A stretch of DNA of 64,000 nucleotides from Acidiphilium sp. PA (GTDB taxonomy: Bacteria > Pseudomonadota > Alphaproteobacteria > Acetobacterales > Acetobacteraceae). Positions within the stretch are counted from its first letter, which is position 1; every line of letters begins with the position of its first letter. Where the stretch lies: assembly GCF_026191915.1 (NCBI RefSeq), contig NZ_JAIMBY010000009.1:62001-126000 (forward strand), written 5' to 3'. A program made the position numbers and the translations under genes. The notes under the pieces were generated by a model. That model saw nothing but the letters and a program-made list of their open reading frames with translations, was not told the DNA's origin and did not search any database. Below, piece by piece: positions 1 through 8,267 of this stretch.

Positions 1-213
1 ACCGCCTTCATCACAATGCACCTCGCCACCACCCGATACCCCGCCATGCGTGCCGGCTTCATCCACCTCCCCTATCTGCCGAGCATGCCCGCCGCCCAGG
101 CCGGCGCCCCCGCGCTCGACCTCGCCACCCTCCACCACGCCGCCAGCCTGATCGTAAAAACGTGTCTTGAATGCAACACCGACCAGCGAATTACCGGCGG
201 CGCCGTCTCCTGA
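1..213 (+). CDS. pcp: Pyroglutamyl-peptidase I, C-terminal fragment (5' end outside window)
   Basis: Cysteine peptidase (family C15) that removes N-terminal pyroglutamate from peptides in the cytosol. Only the last 70 residues are present, read in frame from base 1. They contain the family's conserved block AGFIHLPYLP, whose His (bases 64-66) matches the catalytic His of the Glu-Cys-His triad. The end ALDLATLHHAASLI matches the usual C-terminal helix. The catalytic Cys and Glu would lie before base 1. The last ~20 residues after the helix are not typical of the family. The identification rests on the His block and is fairly secure for so short a piece. Confidence 0.72.
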   Translation, partial: TAFITMHLATTRYPAMRAGFIHLPYLPSMPAAQAGAPALDLATLHHAASLIVKTCLECNTDQRITGGAVS

Positions 214-265
214 GATTGCCCGGCACCACACCATTGGCTACATGCCTCTACGTCACCCTGGGGAC

Positions 266-298
266 AAAAAAATGCCCCGTCGGTAAACCGGCGGGGCA
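266..298 (-). terminator. Rho-independent terminator of the candidate small RNA
   Basis: An 11-bp GC-rich stem (273-283 with 288-298, loop of four) is followed on the minus strand by seven T residues (266-272 on the plus strand are A). The opposite strand has no T-run. This is the strongest single terminator in the window. Confidence 0.8.
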
Positions 299-405
299 AG
301 TTAACAGGGAGGCTTCACGTCTGGGAGACGTTGGGACCCGAAGGTCCCCATCCGGCCGGTAAGGGCCGGATATCGAACGACACAAGCACAACAACCTGTG
401 TCGAA
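266..405 (-). ncRNA. Candidate structured small RNA with five consecutive hairpins
   Basis: Read on the minus strand, the segment folds into five back-to-back perfect hairpins. In order they pair 397-403 with 378-384 (7 bp), 364-371 with 350-357 (8 bp), 343-348 with 333-338 (6 bp), 326-331 with 317-322 (6 bp), and 288-298 with 273-283 (11 bp including one G-U). The third has a C(UUCG)G loop only on the minus strand. The fifth is followed by seven U residues only on that strand. The strand call therefore has two independent supports. No open reading frame in it looks like a protein. The 5' end is not defined and may reach ~440-480. I do not recognise the family; it is not tmRNA, RNase P RNA or SRP RNA by their signature sequences. 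Confidence 0.6.
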
Positions 406-563
406 TTCCACGGCTGCGGTAACAACCTACGCAAGAGATATGCCCTCTGTAGCGTAATGGAAGTCCCGTTTGTGTGAACCCGCCATGAAATTGTCGCATA
501 TCCACAATTGCCACCCTACCTGTGATCGCATGTCTGACGGATGGGATGGGGCGTGTCGGAAGG

Positions 564-762
564 AAGAAGGCGAGGGGCTCTGCCCCTCGACCCCGTTAAA
601 GGCAGAGCCTTTAAAATCCATTAGTTTTAGGCAAGGGGAGGGCGACCCAGGTCAGATCGACGGAAAGTCCGAGGCAGCGCCCTCCCTTTGCCTAAAACTA
701 GCGGGTTCTAAGGGCTCCGCCCTTAGCGGGGGTCCAGGGGGCAGAGCCCCTTGGCCTTTCTT
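564..762. repeat. Dispersed ~200-bp palindromic repeat, copy A
   Basis: Two ~80-base arms are near-perfect inverted copies of each other. The left arm carries GGGGCTCTGCCCC, GTTAAAGGC.GAGCCTTTAA and TTAGTTTTAGGCAAGGGG. The right arm carries the reverse complements. They flank a ~35-base core starting GCGACCCAGGTCAGATCGAC. The same element recurs at 6021, 13124, 22234, 44898 and 55459, with a remnant at 31500. This copy fills most of the gap before the GMC oxidoreductase gene. The rest of 214-818 holds the candidate small RNA and nothing else I can recognise. Confidence 0.85.
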
Positions 763-818
763 CTCCCAACACGCCCCATCCCCTCGGTCAGACAACCTGT
801 CCACAGGCATGGAGGTTC

Positions 819-2390
819 GTGGTGAGTGAGCGGTATGACGTTATTGTTATCGGGTCCGGGCCGGGTGGCGCGTCGCTGGCGCAGCGTCTTGCGCCGACCG
901 GCAAGCGGATTCTGATCATCGAGCGTGGCGACTATCTGCCGCGCAGCCAGAAGAACTGGGATTCCCAGACGGTATTCGTCGATGGGGCGTATCAGACCAA
1001 GGAGACCTGGTACAACCGCAAGGGCGACCGTTTCCAACCCGGGCTGCATTATTTCGTGGGCGGCAACTCGAAGGTCTACGGGGCCGCCCTGTTCCGACTG
1101 CGCGAGCGCGATTTCGAAACCCTCGTCCATAAGGACGGTATATCGCCGGAATGGCCGGTCAAATACGATGTGTTCGAGCCTTATTATGCCGAGGCGGAGC
1201 GTCTCTTCCACGTCCACGGCAAGCGTGGCGAGGACCCGAACGAGCCCTGGTCGAGCGGCGATTTCCCCCATCCGCCGGTCAGCCACGAAGCGCGGATCGC
1301 GGAACTGTCCGCCAGTTTCACGCGCGATGGCCTGCACCCGTTCCATCTGCCGCTGGGCATCCTGCTCGACGAACGCGACGGCAAGCCCACCCCCACCAGC
1401 ACCTGCATCCGCTGCGATGCGTTCGATGGTTATCCCTGCCTGCTGAACGGCAAGGCGGATGCGCAGGTCATGTGCATCGACCCCACGCTGGCGCTGCACC
1501 CGAACGTGACGCTGCTGACCAACGCCTATGCCGAAACCCTGGAAACCGATGCCAGGGGCCGCAGCATCACCGGCGTCAACGTCATTCGTGATGGCGTACG
1601 CGAGCGGTATGAGGCGGATATCGTCGTCTCCGCCTGCGGCGCGCTGAGTTCGGCCCTGCTGCTGCTCCGCTCGGCGAACGATGCCCACCCGACCGGCCTT
1701 GCCAACGGCTCGGACCAGGTCGGCCGCAACTACATGCGCCACAACCAATCGGTCCTGATGGCGCTGCTGCGCGAACCCAACGACACCGTCTTTCAGAAAA
1801 CCCTCGCGGTGAGCGATTTTTATTTCGGCGCGGATGACTGGGATTATCCGCTCGGCCTGATCCAGATGTGCGCAACCTCGCACGCCGACCAGATCCGCGG
1901 CGAATCCCTGCCCTCATGGTTGAGCTTCCTGCCCGAAATGCCGTTCGAAACCATGGCCCGTCACTCGATGGATTTCTGGCTCTCCTCGGAAGACCTGCCC
2001 CGCAGCGAAAACCGCATCACCCTTGCCAACGACGGCCGCGTCTTCCTCGATCTTGAGCCGAACAACATGCAAGCCCACCACCGCCTCAAGAAAAAACTTG
2101 AAGCCGCAATGAGCAAGGCCGGCCCCAACCTCGCCATGCTCGACCGCTCACTCTACCTCGGCAAAAACATCCCCCTCGGCGGCACCGCCCACCAGGCCGG
2201 CACACTGCGCTTCGGCACCGACCCCACCCAATCCGTGCTCGACCTGAACTGCAAAACCCACGAAATCGACAACCTATACGTCACCGACGCCAGTTTCTTC
2301 CCCTCGATCGGCGCGGTAAACCCCACGCTGACGATCATCGCCAACGCTCTACGGGTGGCGGATCACATCAAGCAGAGGATCGATCCATAG
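819..2390 (+). CDS. GMC family FAD-dependent oxidoreductase
   Basis: Flavoprotein alcohol/sugar dehydrogenase of the glucose-methanol-choline family, 523 residues. The N-terminal dinucleotide fold GSGPGG (12-17) binds FAD. The C-terminal GMC signature has the catalytic His458 (GGTAHQAG) and the Asn501 motif NPTLTI. The central substrate domain carries four cysteines, C196, C199, C207 and C219, which are unusual for BetA-type choline dehydrogenases. The substrate cannot be read from sequence, and it is not a convincing BetA. The start is GTG at 819 or GTG at 822; GGAGG at 811-815 is better spaced (6 nt) for 822. It stands alone after repeat copy A and is followed by a T-hairpin element. Confidence 0.85.
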   Translation: MVSERYDVIVIGSGPGGASLAQRLAPTGKRILIIERGDYLPRSQKNWDSQTVFVDGAYQTKETWYNRKGDRFQPGLHYFVGGNSKVYGAALFRLRERDFETLVHKDGISPEWPVKYDVFEPYYAEAERLFHVHGKRGEDPNEPWSSGDFPHPPVSHEARIAELSASFTRDGLHPFHLPLGILLDERDGKPTPTSTCIRCDAFDGYPCLLNGKADAQVMCIDPTLALHPNVTLLTNAYAETLETDARGRSITGVNVIRDGVRERYEADIVVSACGALSSALLLLRSANDAHPTGLANGSDQVGRNYMRHNQSVLMALLREPNDTVFQKTLAVSDFYFGADDWDYPLGLIQMCATSHADQIRGESLPSWLSFLPEMPFETMARHSMDFWLSSEDLPRSENRITLANDGRVFLDLEPNNMQAHHRLKKKLEAAMSKAGPNLAMLDRSLYLGKNIPLGGTAHQAGTLRFGTDPTQSVLDLNCKTHEIDNLYVTDASFFPSIGAVNPTLTIIANALRVADHIKQRIDP

Positions 2391-2767
2391 GAGCGTCTAG
2401 GCAGGAAGTAGTTCTTTTTTGTAAAAAAAAACCAAAAAACTTTTATAGGCACGCGACCTGATAAGCTTGACAGTATAGGCAAGCCGGTACGATCGCAAAA
2501 CTTGGGTCAGGAAAAATAACATATGTCCAAGCCGGCCATTTAGGCAAACCCGATACCGAGCTTGTCTGCGTAAATCGGTGCATACGGACCGATCCGCGAC
2601 GCGTCTGGAATATACCCGCCCCGATGTGTCAGGATTCTTTACACATGCACTCGTGTCGTTCCGTTATGATATTGAATTCCCATCGAAAAATTTCTGGCAC
2701 GCCTTTTGCTGGGTTCTTTTATTGCTATGATCCGATTGAAAAACTTCAACGAAGGGAACCATCGACC
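2391..2767. other. Gene-free stretch with T-hairpin element and leader of the PEP-CTERM gene
   Basis: The first 60 bases hold a T-hairpin element (2411-2445). The remainder is less GC-rich than its surroundings and contains two TATGAT-like -10 candidates (near 2664 and 2724) without convincing -35 partners. GAAGGG at 2751-2756 is the likely ribosome-binding site of the next gene. A longer in-frame start at 2624 exists, but its extension does not resemble a signal peptide. No small gene is supported here. Confidence 0.4.
2411..2445. terminator. T-hairpin element, copy 1 (degenerate)
   Basis: GTTCTTTTTT (2411-2420) faces AAAAAAAAAC (2423-2432) across a 2-base loop with one mismatch, and is followed by AAAAAACTTTTA. 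The same arrangement occurs at 23834, 26563 (reverse) and 41665 (reverse), always just after or between genes. It probably ends the GMC oxidoreductase transcript. Confidence 0.55.
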
Positions 2768-3733
2768 ATGCCGATCAACCGCCGGCTAACCCGGCCACTG
2801 ATCCTCTCCGCGGCAAGAACCGGCTTCGTCTGCGGCGTGCTGGCAATGCTCGCGCCGCTGGCGCAAGCGGGCACCATCGGCACCGGACCCACCACCATCA
2901 AATACACGGGCGCCATCGTCGATTACACAGTCCAGACGGCCGGAACTTATCAAATCCAAGCCATCGGCGGCGGTGGCGATGGAGGTAACGGCGGCCTTGG
3001 TGGCGGCGGTGCAACCATAACCGGCGATTTCAGCCTGACCGCCGGCGAAATCCTGGCGATCCTGGTCGGGGGTGGCGGCCAATCATTGGGCGGCGGTGGC
3101 GGCGGCAGCTTCGTCGTCGCACCGGCCAATACGCCGCTGGTCATCGCCGGCGGCGGCGGCGGCAAATACCGATCGAATGGCCACAGCGGTACCGGCGGTA
3201 ACAACGGTACAAGCGGTCTCAGCACGAATACTGGCTACATCAAAGGTGGCACCGGCGGATCCGGCGGCGGCGCCTTCTTAAACGCCTTCAATGGCACCGG
3301 TAGCGGGGGCGGCGGATTTAACGGTAACGGCAAGTTCGGCGGCAGCAATACCGGTGGTGGCAGCAGCTTTTTGAATGGCGGTGCCAATGGGCAAGGCGGC
3401 GGCTTCGGCGGCGGTGGCGGCGGCACCGGTTACAGTGGCGGCGGCGGCGGCGGCGGTTACAGCGGTGGTGCTGGCGGTGCCCCAATCGGATCCTCCGGCT
3501 ACGGCGGCGGCGGCGGTGGATCGTTCCTGGCCAGCGATGCTACCAACCCCGTACTGGTCGCCGGCGCATCCGGAGCCGAGAGCGGCGCCGGCGCAGACGG
3601 CCAGGTAACGTTCAAACTCCTGTCGCCCATACCCACCGCCGTGCCGGAACCGGGGTCGCTGGTGTTACTCGGTACCGGCTTGGTCGGCATCGGCCTGATC
3701 AGCCGTCGCCGCACCCGCAAAGCGACCCGCTAG
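2768..3733 (+). CDS. Glycine-rich secreted protein with PEP-CTERM sorting signal
   Basis: 321-residue exported protein. It opens with a basic N-terminus and a hydrophobic signal peptide ending ...PLAQAG. A glycine-rich body follows, dominated by runs of four to seven Gly around GGGGG-S/Y-F/S units. The C-terminus is a typical PEP-CTERM tail: VPEP, a ~17-residue hydrophobic helix (LVLLGTGLVGIGLI) and an RRRTRK basic end. Such tails are recognised by an exosortase (EpsH/XrtA family), which cuts at the PEP motif and releases the protein outside. No exosortase gene lies in the window. The ATG at 2768 is preferred because the signal peptide starts there and GAAGGG lies 11 bases before it. The function is probably matrix or surface; the glycine-rich sequence itself is low-complexity and says little. 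Confidence 0.75.
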   Translation: MPINRRLTRPLILSAARTGFVCGVLAMLAPLAQAGTIGTGPTTIKYTGAIVDYTVQTAGTYQIQAIGGGGDGGNGGLGGGGATITGDFSLTAGEILAILVGGGGQSLGGGGGGSFVVAPANTPLVIAGGGGGKYRSNGHSGTGGNNGTSGLSTNTGYIKGGTGGSGGGAFLNAFNGTGSGGGGFNGNGKFGGSNTGGGSSFLNGGANGQGGGFGGGGGGTGYSGGGGGGGYSGGAGGAPIGSSGYGGGGGGSFLASDATNPVLVAGASGAESGAGADGQVTFKLLSPIPTAVPEPGSLVLLGTGLVGIGLISRRRTRKATR

Positions 3734-3803
3734 CCAACGCCCGGCACAGGCGCCCGCGAATCGGGCCGTGGTGCCGGATGATTGCCGGCAATCAAACAGG
3801 CGA

Positions 3804-3829
3804 GGGCCGACATCACATACTGTCGGCCC
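3804..3829. terminator. Hairpin between convergent genes
   Basis: GGGCCGACA (3804-3812) pairs with TGTCGGCCC (3821-3829), a perfect 9-bp stem with an 8-base loop. It lies between the PEP-CTERM gene (plus) and the VOC gene (minus). No T-run follows on either strand, so it is a possible bidirectional terminator only. Confidence 0.4.
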
Positions 3830-3890
3830 CAACCACCGCGATATAACCTTGCGCCGGGGGGGGCCATGCACGGCCTCGCGGAGACTAGCC

Positions 3891-4640
3891 TTACCGGACC
3901 GCCCGGTCATCGAGATAATGCCCATCCGGATCACGCACGACCCCATCAACGCCCGCCACCAAAACCCGCGTCGCCACCACGTCACCCAAAGCCCAACGCC
4001 CCGCACCAACCCCCGGCGGCGCCCGATACTCCAACAACTCCAGATGCGGCGCCGCCTGTCGCGGCACCGAAAGTGCCGTCACCACCACCTCCGGCGCCTC
4101 CAACCCATCGAGCGCCGCCTGCGCCACCCCGACATTGACCGATCCACCTGACCACTCAAACCCCAAACGCCGATAAAACGCCTCACTCCGCGCCGTATCC
4201 GCCACCACGATCGCCGTATGATCGATCCCGCGAAACAACGCCCCCTCACCAAGCCAGCACGCCGGTGCACCACCCGCCGGAAACGCCAGCAACTCCAGCG
4301 GATGCCCTTCGGGGTCGCGAAACTTCCACGCGGTCACCCCGCCCGATGAGGCCGGCAACAGCTGCGGCCCGCCGATCGAAACCGCGATCGCACCCGCCGC
4401 CAACGCCTGTCGATGCGCCGCCGCCATATCATCCACAACGATCGCCATATGCTGAAACCACGGGTCATTGCTCGCCCATGGGCGCGGATAATCCACCCCG
4501 GTCGCCGCTTCCAACACCACCCGCTGCGCCCCCAACGCAAGCGGCCCGCCATCACCAATTCGGTGAAACCCCAGCCCCGCGCAATAGAAATCCGCAAGCC
4601 CCACCACATCCCGCGCCATCAGCACCACACCCGCAATCAT
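3891..4640 (-). CDS. VOC (glyoxalase/dioxygenase-fold) family protein, two modules
   Basis: 249-residue protein with two vicinal-oxygen-chelate modules. The first is about residues 1-120 (ARDVVGLADFYCAGLGFHRI ... HMAIVVDDM ... DPEGHPLELL). The second runs from about 130 to the end (IDHTAIVVADTARSEAFYRRLGFEW ... HLELLEY ... DPDGHYL). The pattern of His at the first strand and Glu/Asp at DP.GH is that of metal-dependent lyases and dioxygenases. The start at 4640 overlaps the stop of the upstream SMP-30 gene as ATGA, so it is last in a cupin / SMP-30 / VOC operon. The substrate is unknown; the neighbours suggest turnover of a small carbonyl or lactone compound. Confidence 0.75.
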   Translation of the reverse strand: MIAGVVLMARDVVGLADFYCAGLGFHRIGDGGPLALGAQRVVLEAATGVDYPRPWASNDPWFQHMAIVVDDMAAAHRQALAAGAIAVSIGGPQLLPASSGGVTAWKFRDPEGHPLELLAFPAGGAPACWLGEGALFRGIDHTAIVVADTARSEAFYRRLGFEWSGGSVNVGVAQAALDGLEAPEVVVTALSVPRQAAPHLELLEYRAPPGVGAGRWALGDVVATRVLVAGVDGVVRDPDGHYLDDRAVR

Positions 4641-5542
4641 GGTACCTGCACCCCGCGCGTATTCAGGAATACCGCGTACAAAACCTGCGACCCGCCAATG
4701 AACAGCCGGTTCTTGTGCAGCCCTCCGAACGTCACGTTCGAAACCCGATGCGGAATCAAAACCTTCCCCAGCAGCACCCCATCCGGCCCGATGCAATGCA
4801 CCCCATCGGCGGCGCTGGTCCACACATTGCCGTCCTCATCGATACGGAACCCATCGGCATAACCAGGCGTCACCTTATGAAAAACGCCACCACCCCGCAG
4901 CGTTCGCCCATCCCCGCCAACCTCGAACACGCGGATGAACTGGCGCGGCTCCGGCTTCGTCTGATCACCCGTCTCACTGACGTACAACAACCGCTCATCA
5001 AGCGAGAACGCGAGGCCGTTGGGACCCTCGAAATCATCTGCCACCACCCCAATCTCGCCACGGTCCGGATCGAACCGGTACACCGCAGGCGGTTGCTCCG
5101 AACTCTGCCGCCCTCCCTCATAATCGGTCAGCAGCCCATACAACGGGTCGGTGAACCAGATCGTCCCGTCCGACTTCACCACCACATCATTCGGTGCATT
5201 CAATCGCCGCCCGGCATGATGTCCGACAAGCCGCACCACCCGCCCATCATGCTCGGTCCGATACAGACACCGCCCATGATGCGAACACGCAATCAACCGC
5301 CCCTGGCGGTCCCGGGTCTGCCCGTTCGCATAATCCGACGGGGCCCGATACACCGACACGCCATGATCCTCACTCCACCGCATCGTCCGGTTGCGCGGCA
5401 GGTCCTGAAACAACAGGCAGTCCGCATCACCCATCCACACCAAGCCCTCGATCCACCGAAACCCGCCCGCCAGAACCTCCAGCCCGGCATTCGACAACAC
5501 ATAACGGCCAAACCGCGGGTCGATCACCTCGAACACACTCAT
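4637..5542 (-). CDS. SMP-30/gluconolactonase-like beta-propeller hydrolase
   Basis: 301-residue six-bladed propeller of the SMP-30/gluconolactonase/LRE family, which opens lactone rings using a single divalent metal. Visible ligand motifs are the early EGLVW, the block NAPNDVVVKSDGTIWFTDP, the mid-chain GPNGLAFS and late DGFRIDEDGNVW. There is no signal peptide, so it is probably cytosolic. The start at 5542 overlaps the stop of the cupin gene as ATGA, and its own stop overlaps the VOC gene start. The three are therefore translated together. The exact lactone is not evident. Confidence 0.82.
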   Translation of the reverse strand: MSVFEVIDPRFGRYVLSNAGLEVLAGGFRWIEGLVWMGDADCLLFQDLPRNRTMRWSEDHGVSVYRAPSDYANGQTRDRQGRLIACSHHGRCLYRTEHDGRVVRLVGHHAGRRLNAPNDVVVKSDGTIWFTDPLYGLLTDYEGGRQSSEQPPAVYRFDPDRGEIGVVADDFEGPNGLAFSLDERLLYVSETGDQTKPEPRQFIRVFEVGGDGRTLRGGGVFHKVTPGYADGFRIDEDGNVWTSAADGVHCIGPDGVLLGKVLIPHRVSNVTFGGLHKNRLFIGGSQVLYAVFLNTRGVQVP

Positions 5543-5985
5543 GCAAACCGGCACACCTGCCCGATCGTCGGCGCCGCATCGAACTGCACCACCATCAACA
5601 CGGCCGGCTCATCGCCGATCGTGCCCGATTTATGTCCCTTCCGCCCCCCGATCTCCCGCGTATTCTGATCCTCGCCAAACGAAACCTCGCCCGGCCCCAT
5701 CTCCACCCGCGTCCCATCCATCGACTCGACATACCATCGCCCCGATAACGGAATAATCCACTGCGGCCGGGGATTCTCATGCCACTCCCCCACCCAGCCC
5801 ACCGGCTGCACCGTCACCATCACCGTCATGCCGCCATGCATCCGGCTGCCTTGCCACTGCGGCGCCGCTCCGGCCCCCATCGCCTTCATGACAAAATCCG
5901 TCATCACACACCGCGTCTGATGACTGACCCCCTCAGCATCCGTCCATAAATGCCAATACGGCACACGCGGCGTCTCGTCCGTCAT
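5539..5985 (-). CDS. Cupin-domain protein
   Basis: 148-residue single cupin barrel. The second half shows the typical strand order IIPLSGRWYVESMDGTRVEMGPGEVSFGEDQ, matching the cupin G(X)5HXH/PG(X)5 scaffold but with weak metal ligands. GGAG lies 8 bases before the ATG at 5985. It is first in the three-gene operon reading to 3891. No enzymatic role can be assigned; small cupins beside lactonases often handle sugar acids (inference). Confidence 0.65.
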   Translation of the reverse strand: MTDETPRVPYWHLWTDAEGVSHQTRCVMTDFVMKAMGAGAAPQWQGSRMHGGMTVMVTVQPVGWVGEWHENPRPQWIIPLSGRWYVESMDGTRVEMGPGEVSFGEDQNTREIGGRKGHKSGTIGDEPAVLMVVQFDAAPTIGQVCRFA

Positions 5986-6020
5986 CCGATCTGCTCCGAT
6001 GGTGGGTGGGGGTGCGGCTG

Positions 6021-6150
6021 AGGCAAGGGGAGGGCGACCCAGGCCAGATCAGCGGAAAGTCCGAGGCAGCGCCCTCCCCTTGCCTGAAACTAGCGGGTTC
6101 TAAGGGCTCCGCCCTTAGCGGGGTCGAGGGGCAGAGCCCCTCGCCTTCTT
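6021..6150. repeat. Dispersed palindromic repeat, copy B (left arm truncated)
   Basis: It starts inside the left arm at AGGCAAGGGGAGGGCGACCC, keeps the whole core and the full right arm (CTAGCGGGTTCTAAGGGCTCC ... GGGGCAGAGCCCCTCGCC). The outer ~60 bases of the left arm are missing. It fills the space between the cupin operon start and the DoxX gene. Confidence 0.8.
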
Positions 6151-6182
6151 CACCCCAACCCCCGCCCCCGCCCGCCATCGGC

Positions 6183-6638
6183 TCAGGGCCGGTATGGCAG
6201 ATACGGGTGGGTGGAGCTGAGCGGGTGCGTGAACAGGCTATTAGTGCCATGGATTGTGGTACCGAACGTTATCAGCAGGAAGCCGCCGGCGAGCGAAAAG
6301 TTTTTCAGGAAATCCCAGAACAGATCACGGCCATGGCTGGTGCCTGCGTGCCAGAAATCGCCGGGCTTCCAGAACTGCTTGAACAGACCGGCGGTGGCCA
6401 TGCAGTAAAGGGCCAGGATCAATGCCGAGAGCCGATCGGCGATGCCGGTCAGCACGCCGAGCGACATCACGATTTCAATGAACAGGCCTACCAGGATGGA
6501 GGCGGTAGCGAGCAGTGGTACGCTAAAAATCTGTTTTGCCTGCCCTACGGCGCCGTGAAAGTTCAGAATTTTATCGAGCGCGCTGAACGGAAAAAACAGC
6601 ATGACCAGCAGGTACCGCACCGCCAGAGTGATCAGCAT
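6183..6638 (-). CDS. DoxX-like inner-membrane protein
   Basis: 151-residue protein with four hydrophobic segments (about 3-17, 42-65, 70-90 and 110-128). The motifs LLVMLFFPFSALDKILNF and GLFIEIVMSLGVLTGIADRLSALILALYCMATA are typical of DoxX/YphA proteins. These are linked to thiol-redox and membrane homeostasis, but their reaction is unclear. AAAGGTA before the ATG at 6638 is a reasonable ribosome-binding site. It is followed by the DJ-1 gene's 3' side rather than lying in an obvious operon. Confidence 0.72.
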   Translation of the reverse strand: MLITLAVRYLLVMLFFPFSALDKILNFHGAVGQAKQIFSVPLLATASILVGLFIEIVMSLGVLTGIADRLSALILALYCMATAGLFKQFWKPGDFWHAGTSHGRDLFWDFLKNFSLAGGFLLITFGTTIHGTNSLFTHPLSSTHPYLPYRP

Positions 6639-6714
6639 TGGCTCGTACCTTTATCTTGTTCCGACACGATCGGGATATGGTCGCCCCGATCATGCCGGAC
6701 AAGCCAACACCCGA

Positions 6715-7269
6715 TCACGCGGCGCGGCGCACCGGTTGATGCTGCAACAATGTGATGAAGGCTTTGTTGAAGGCCGGCAGATCATCGGGCTTCCGCGAGG
6801 ATACCAAATTATGATCGACCACCACTTCCTGATCGACCCAGCGCGCGCCTGCGTTCAACAGATCGGTCTGCAGTGACGGCCAGGACGTCATGTGCCGGTC
6901 CTTGACCGCATCCGCTTCGATCAGTGTCCACGAACCGTGGCAGATCACGCCAATCGGTTTCTGCGTGTCGGCAAAATGCTTCACGAACGTGACCGCTCGC
7001 GGCATGGTGCGCAGTTCATCGGGGTTGGGGACACCGCCGGGCAGCAGCAGCGCGTCGAATTCATCGGGCTTGGTGTCGGCAAGGCTGCGATCGACTTTGA
7101 CGCTGTGGCCCACATCATGATGGTTCATCCCGATGATTTCGCCATGATGCGGCGCCACCACAAACACCTGCGCTCCGGCGTCCTTGAGTGCCTTCAGCGG
7201 CGATTCCAGTTCCGCAAGTTCAAACCGATCCGATGCGAGGATAGCAATTTTCATTGATTCGAGTGTCAT
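6715..7269 (-). CDS. DJ-1/PfpI family (YhbO/YraA-type) protein
   Basis: 184-residue class I glutamine-amidotransferase-fold protein. The nucleophile elbow GVICHGSW carries the reactive Cys-His pair, and the upstream LLPGGVPNPDELR segment is the oxyanion region. Family members act as deglycases, chaperones or stress proteins. The start at 7269 is chosen because AAGGAG lies 6 bases before it; a longer frame to 7332 lacks a ribosome-binding site. It reads away from the parB end with a 121-bp gap. Confidence 0.82.
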   Translation of the reverse strand: MTLESMKIAILASDRFELAELESPLKALKDAGAQVFVVAPHHGEIIGMNHHDVGHSVKVDRSLADTKPDEFDALLLPGGVPNPDELRTMPRAVTFVKHFADTQKPIGVICHGSWTLIEADAVKDRHMTSWPSLQTDLLNAGARWVDQEVVVDHNLVSSRKPDDLPAFNKAFITLLQHQPVRRAA

Positions 7270-7390
7270 GCGACTCTCCTTTTTCAGAAACAACAGGCTT
7301 CTGAAGGTCAGAACCGCAGGCCAGAGATGCAAGCACTGATCCGCGAAGTGTCCGATTGTTCACCCGGCGGATGGGTGGATCGCACCAAGC

Positions 7391-8266
7391 CTATTGTTGC
7401 CCACGCAGCAGCGCCAGAATGCTGTCCAACTGACCCAGGTTCTCATAAGCAAGGTTGACCGAGCCACTTTTACCGTTGAATTTGATCCGCACCCGCAACC
7501 CGAGGAGTTCGACCAGCTCACGCTCCAACATGCGCGTGACCGAATTCACATCTGCCCCCAGCGGTGCGGGCGGCGCCGGTTTCGGTGTCATCGCCGCCGC
7601 GACCATCGCCTCGGCCTGGCGCACCGTCATCCGGTTCGCAATGATCGCGCGCGCTCCGGCCTGCGGGTCCGGATGCTGCATCAGCGCGCGGGCATGTCCC
7701 GCACTAAGATCACCCGATCGCAACGCCGTTTGCACGTCACCCGGCAGGTTCAAAAGGCGCAGCATATTCGTGATATGCGGACGGGATTTGGCAACGGCAG
7801 CCGCCAGATCATCCTGGATCATACCAAATTCATCGAGCAACCGCTGATAGCCCTCGGCCTCCTCGATCGGGTCGAGGTCCTGACGTTGCAAATTCTCGAC
7901 CAACCCGGCCGCCATCGCGTCCGTGTCGGAAAGGTCCCGCACCAGCACCGGCACTTCGTGCAGCCCGGCGCGCTGTGCCGCCCGCCAACGCCGCTCTCCG
8001 GCGATAATCTGATACTGTCCTGGCTGCCCCGGAAACGACCGCACCAGCAAAGGCTGCAAAACACCACGCGATTTGAGAGAGGCGGCAAGTTCCTCCAGCG
8101 CATCCTCATCCATCGCCCGGCGCGGCTGAAACGGGCCGGGGTGCAGACTGGCAATCGCCAGATAACGCGCCCCGTCCGCCGATCCGATGCCGGCATCCAT
8201 CGCCGTGTCTCCCATCAACGCGGCCAGACCCTTACCCAGTCTGCGCGGCTGTTCCTTCAAACCCAT
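7391..8266 (-). CDS. parB: Chromosome partitioning protein ParB
   Basis: 291-residue ParB/Spo0J CTPase that loads at parS and spreads along DNA to drive origin segregation. The N-terminal tail LGKGLAAL is the ParA-stimulating segment. The nuclease-like domain contains FQPRR, GVLQPLLVR and GERRWRAAQ (the CTP-binding GERR box). The central helix-turn-helix is around LAAAVAKSRPHITNMLRLL, followed by LSAGHARAL. The C-terminal dimerisation part ends LDSILALLRG. It is 1 base downstream of parA and last in the operon that starts at 13063. A matching parS lies at 9623-9642. Confidence 0.96.
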   Translation of the reverse strand: MGLKEQPRRLGKGLAALMGDTAMDAGIGSADGARYLAIASLHPGPFQPRRAMDEDALEELAASLKSRGVLQPLLVRSFPGQPGQYQIIAGERRWRAAQRAGLHEVPVLVRDLSDTDAMAAGLVENLQRQDLDPIEEAEGYQRLLDEFGMIQDDLAAAVAKSRPHITNMLRLLNLPGDVQTALRSGDLSAGHARALMQHPDPQAGARAIIANRMTVRQAEAMVAAAMTPKPAPPAPLGADVNSVTRMLERELVELLGLRVRIKFNGKSGSVNLAYENLGQLDSILALLRGQQ

Positions 8267-8267
8267 A

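Noticed and set aside
723-1883. 386-codon open frame on the minus strand
   Set aside because: It covers the GMC oxidoreductase gene and repeat copy A in antisense; the GMC frame has clear motifs and this one has none.
819-2390. Choline dehydrogenase BetA
   Set aside because: The GMC signature is present, but the cysteine-rich insert and the N-terminal region differ from BetA, and no betB is adjacent.
3235-3426. Proline-rich small protein on the minus strand inside the PEP-CTERM gene
   Set aside because: It is the complement of the Gly codon runs (GGC/GCC) and is an artefact of composition.
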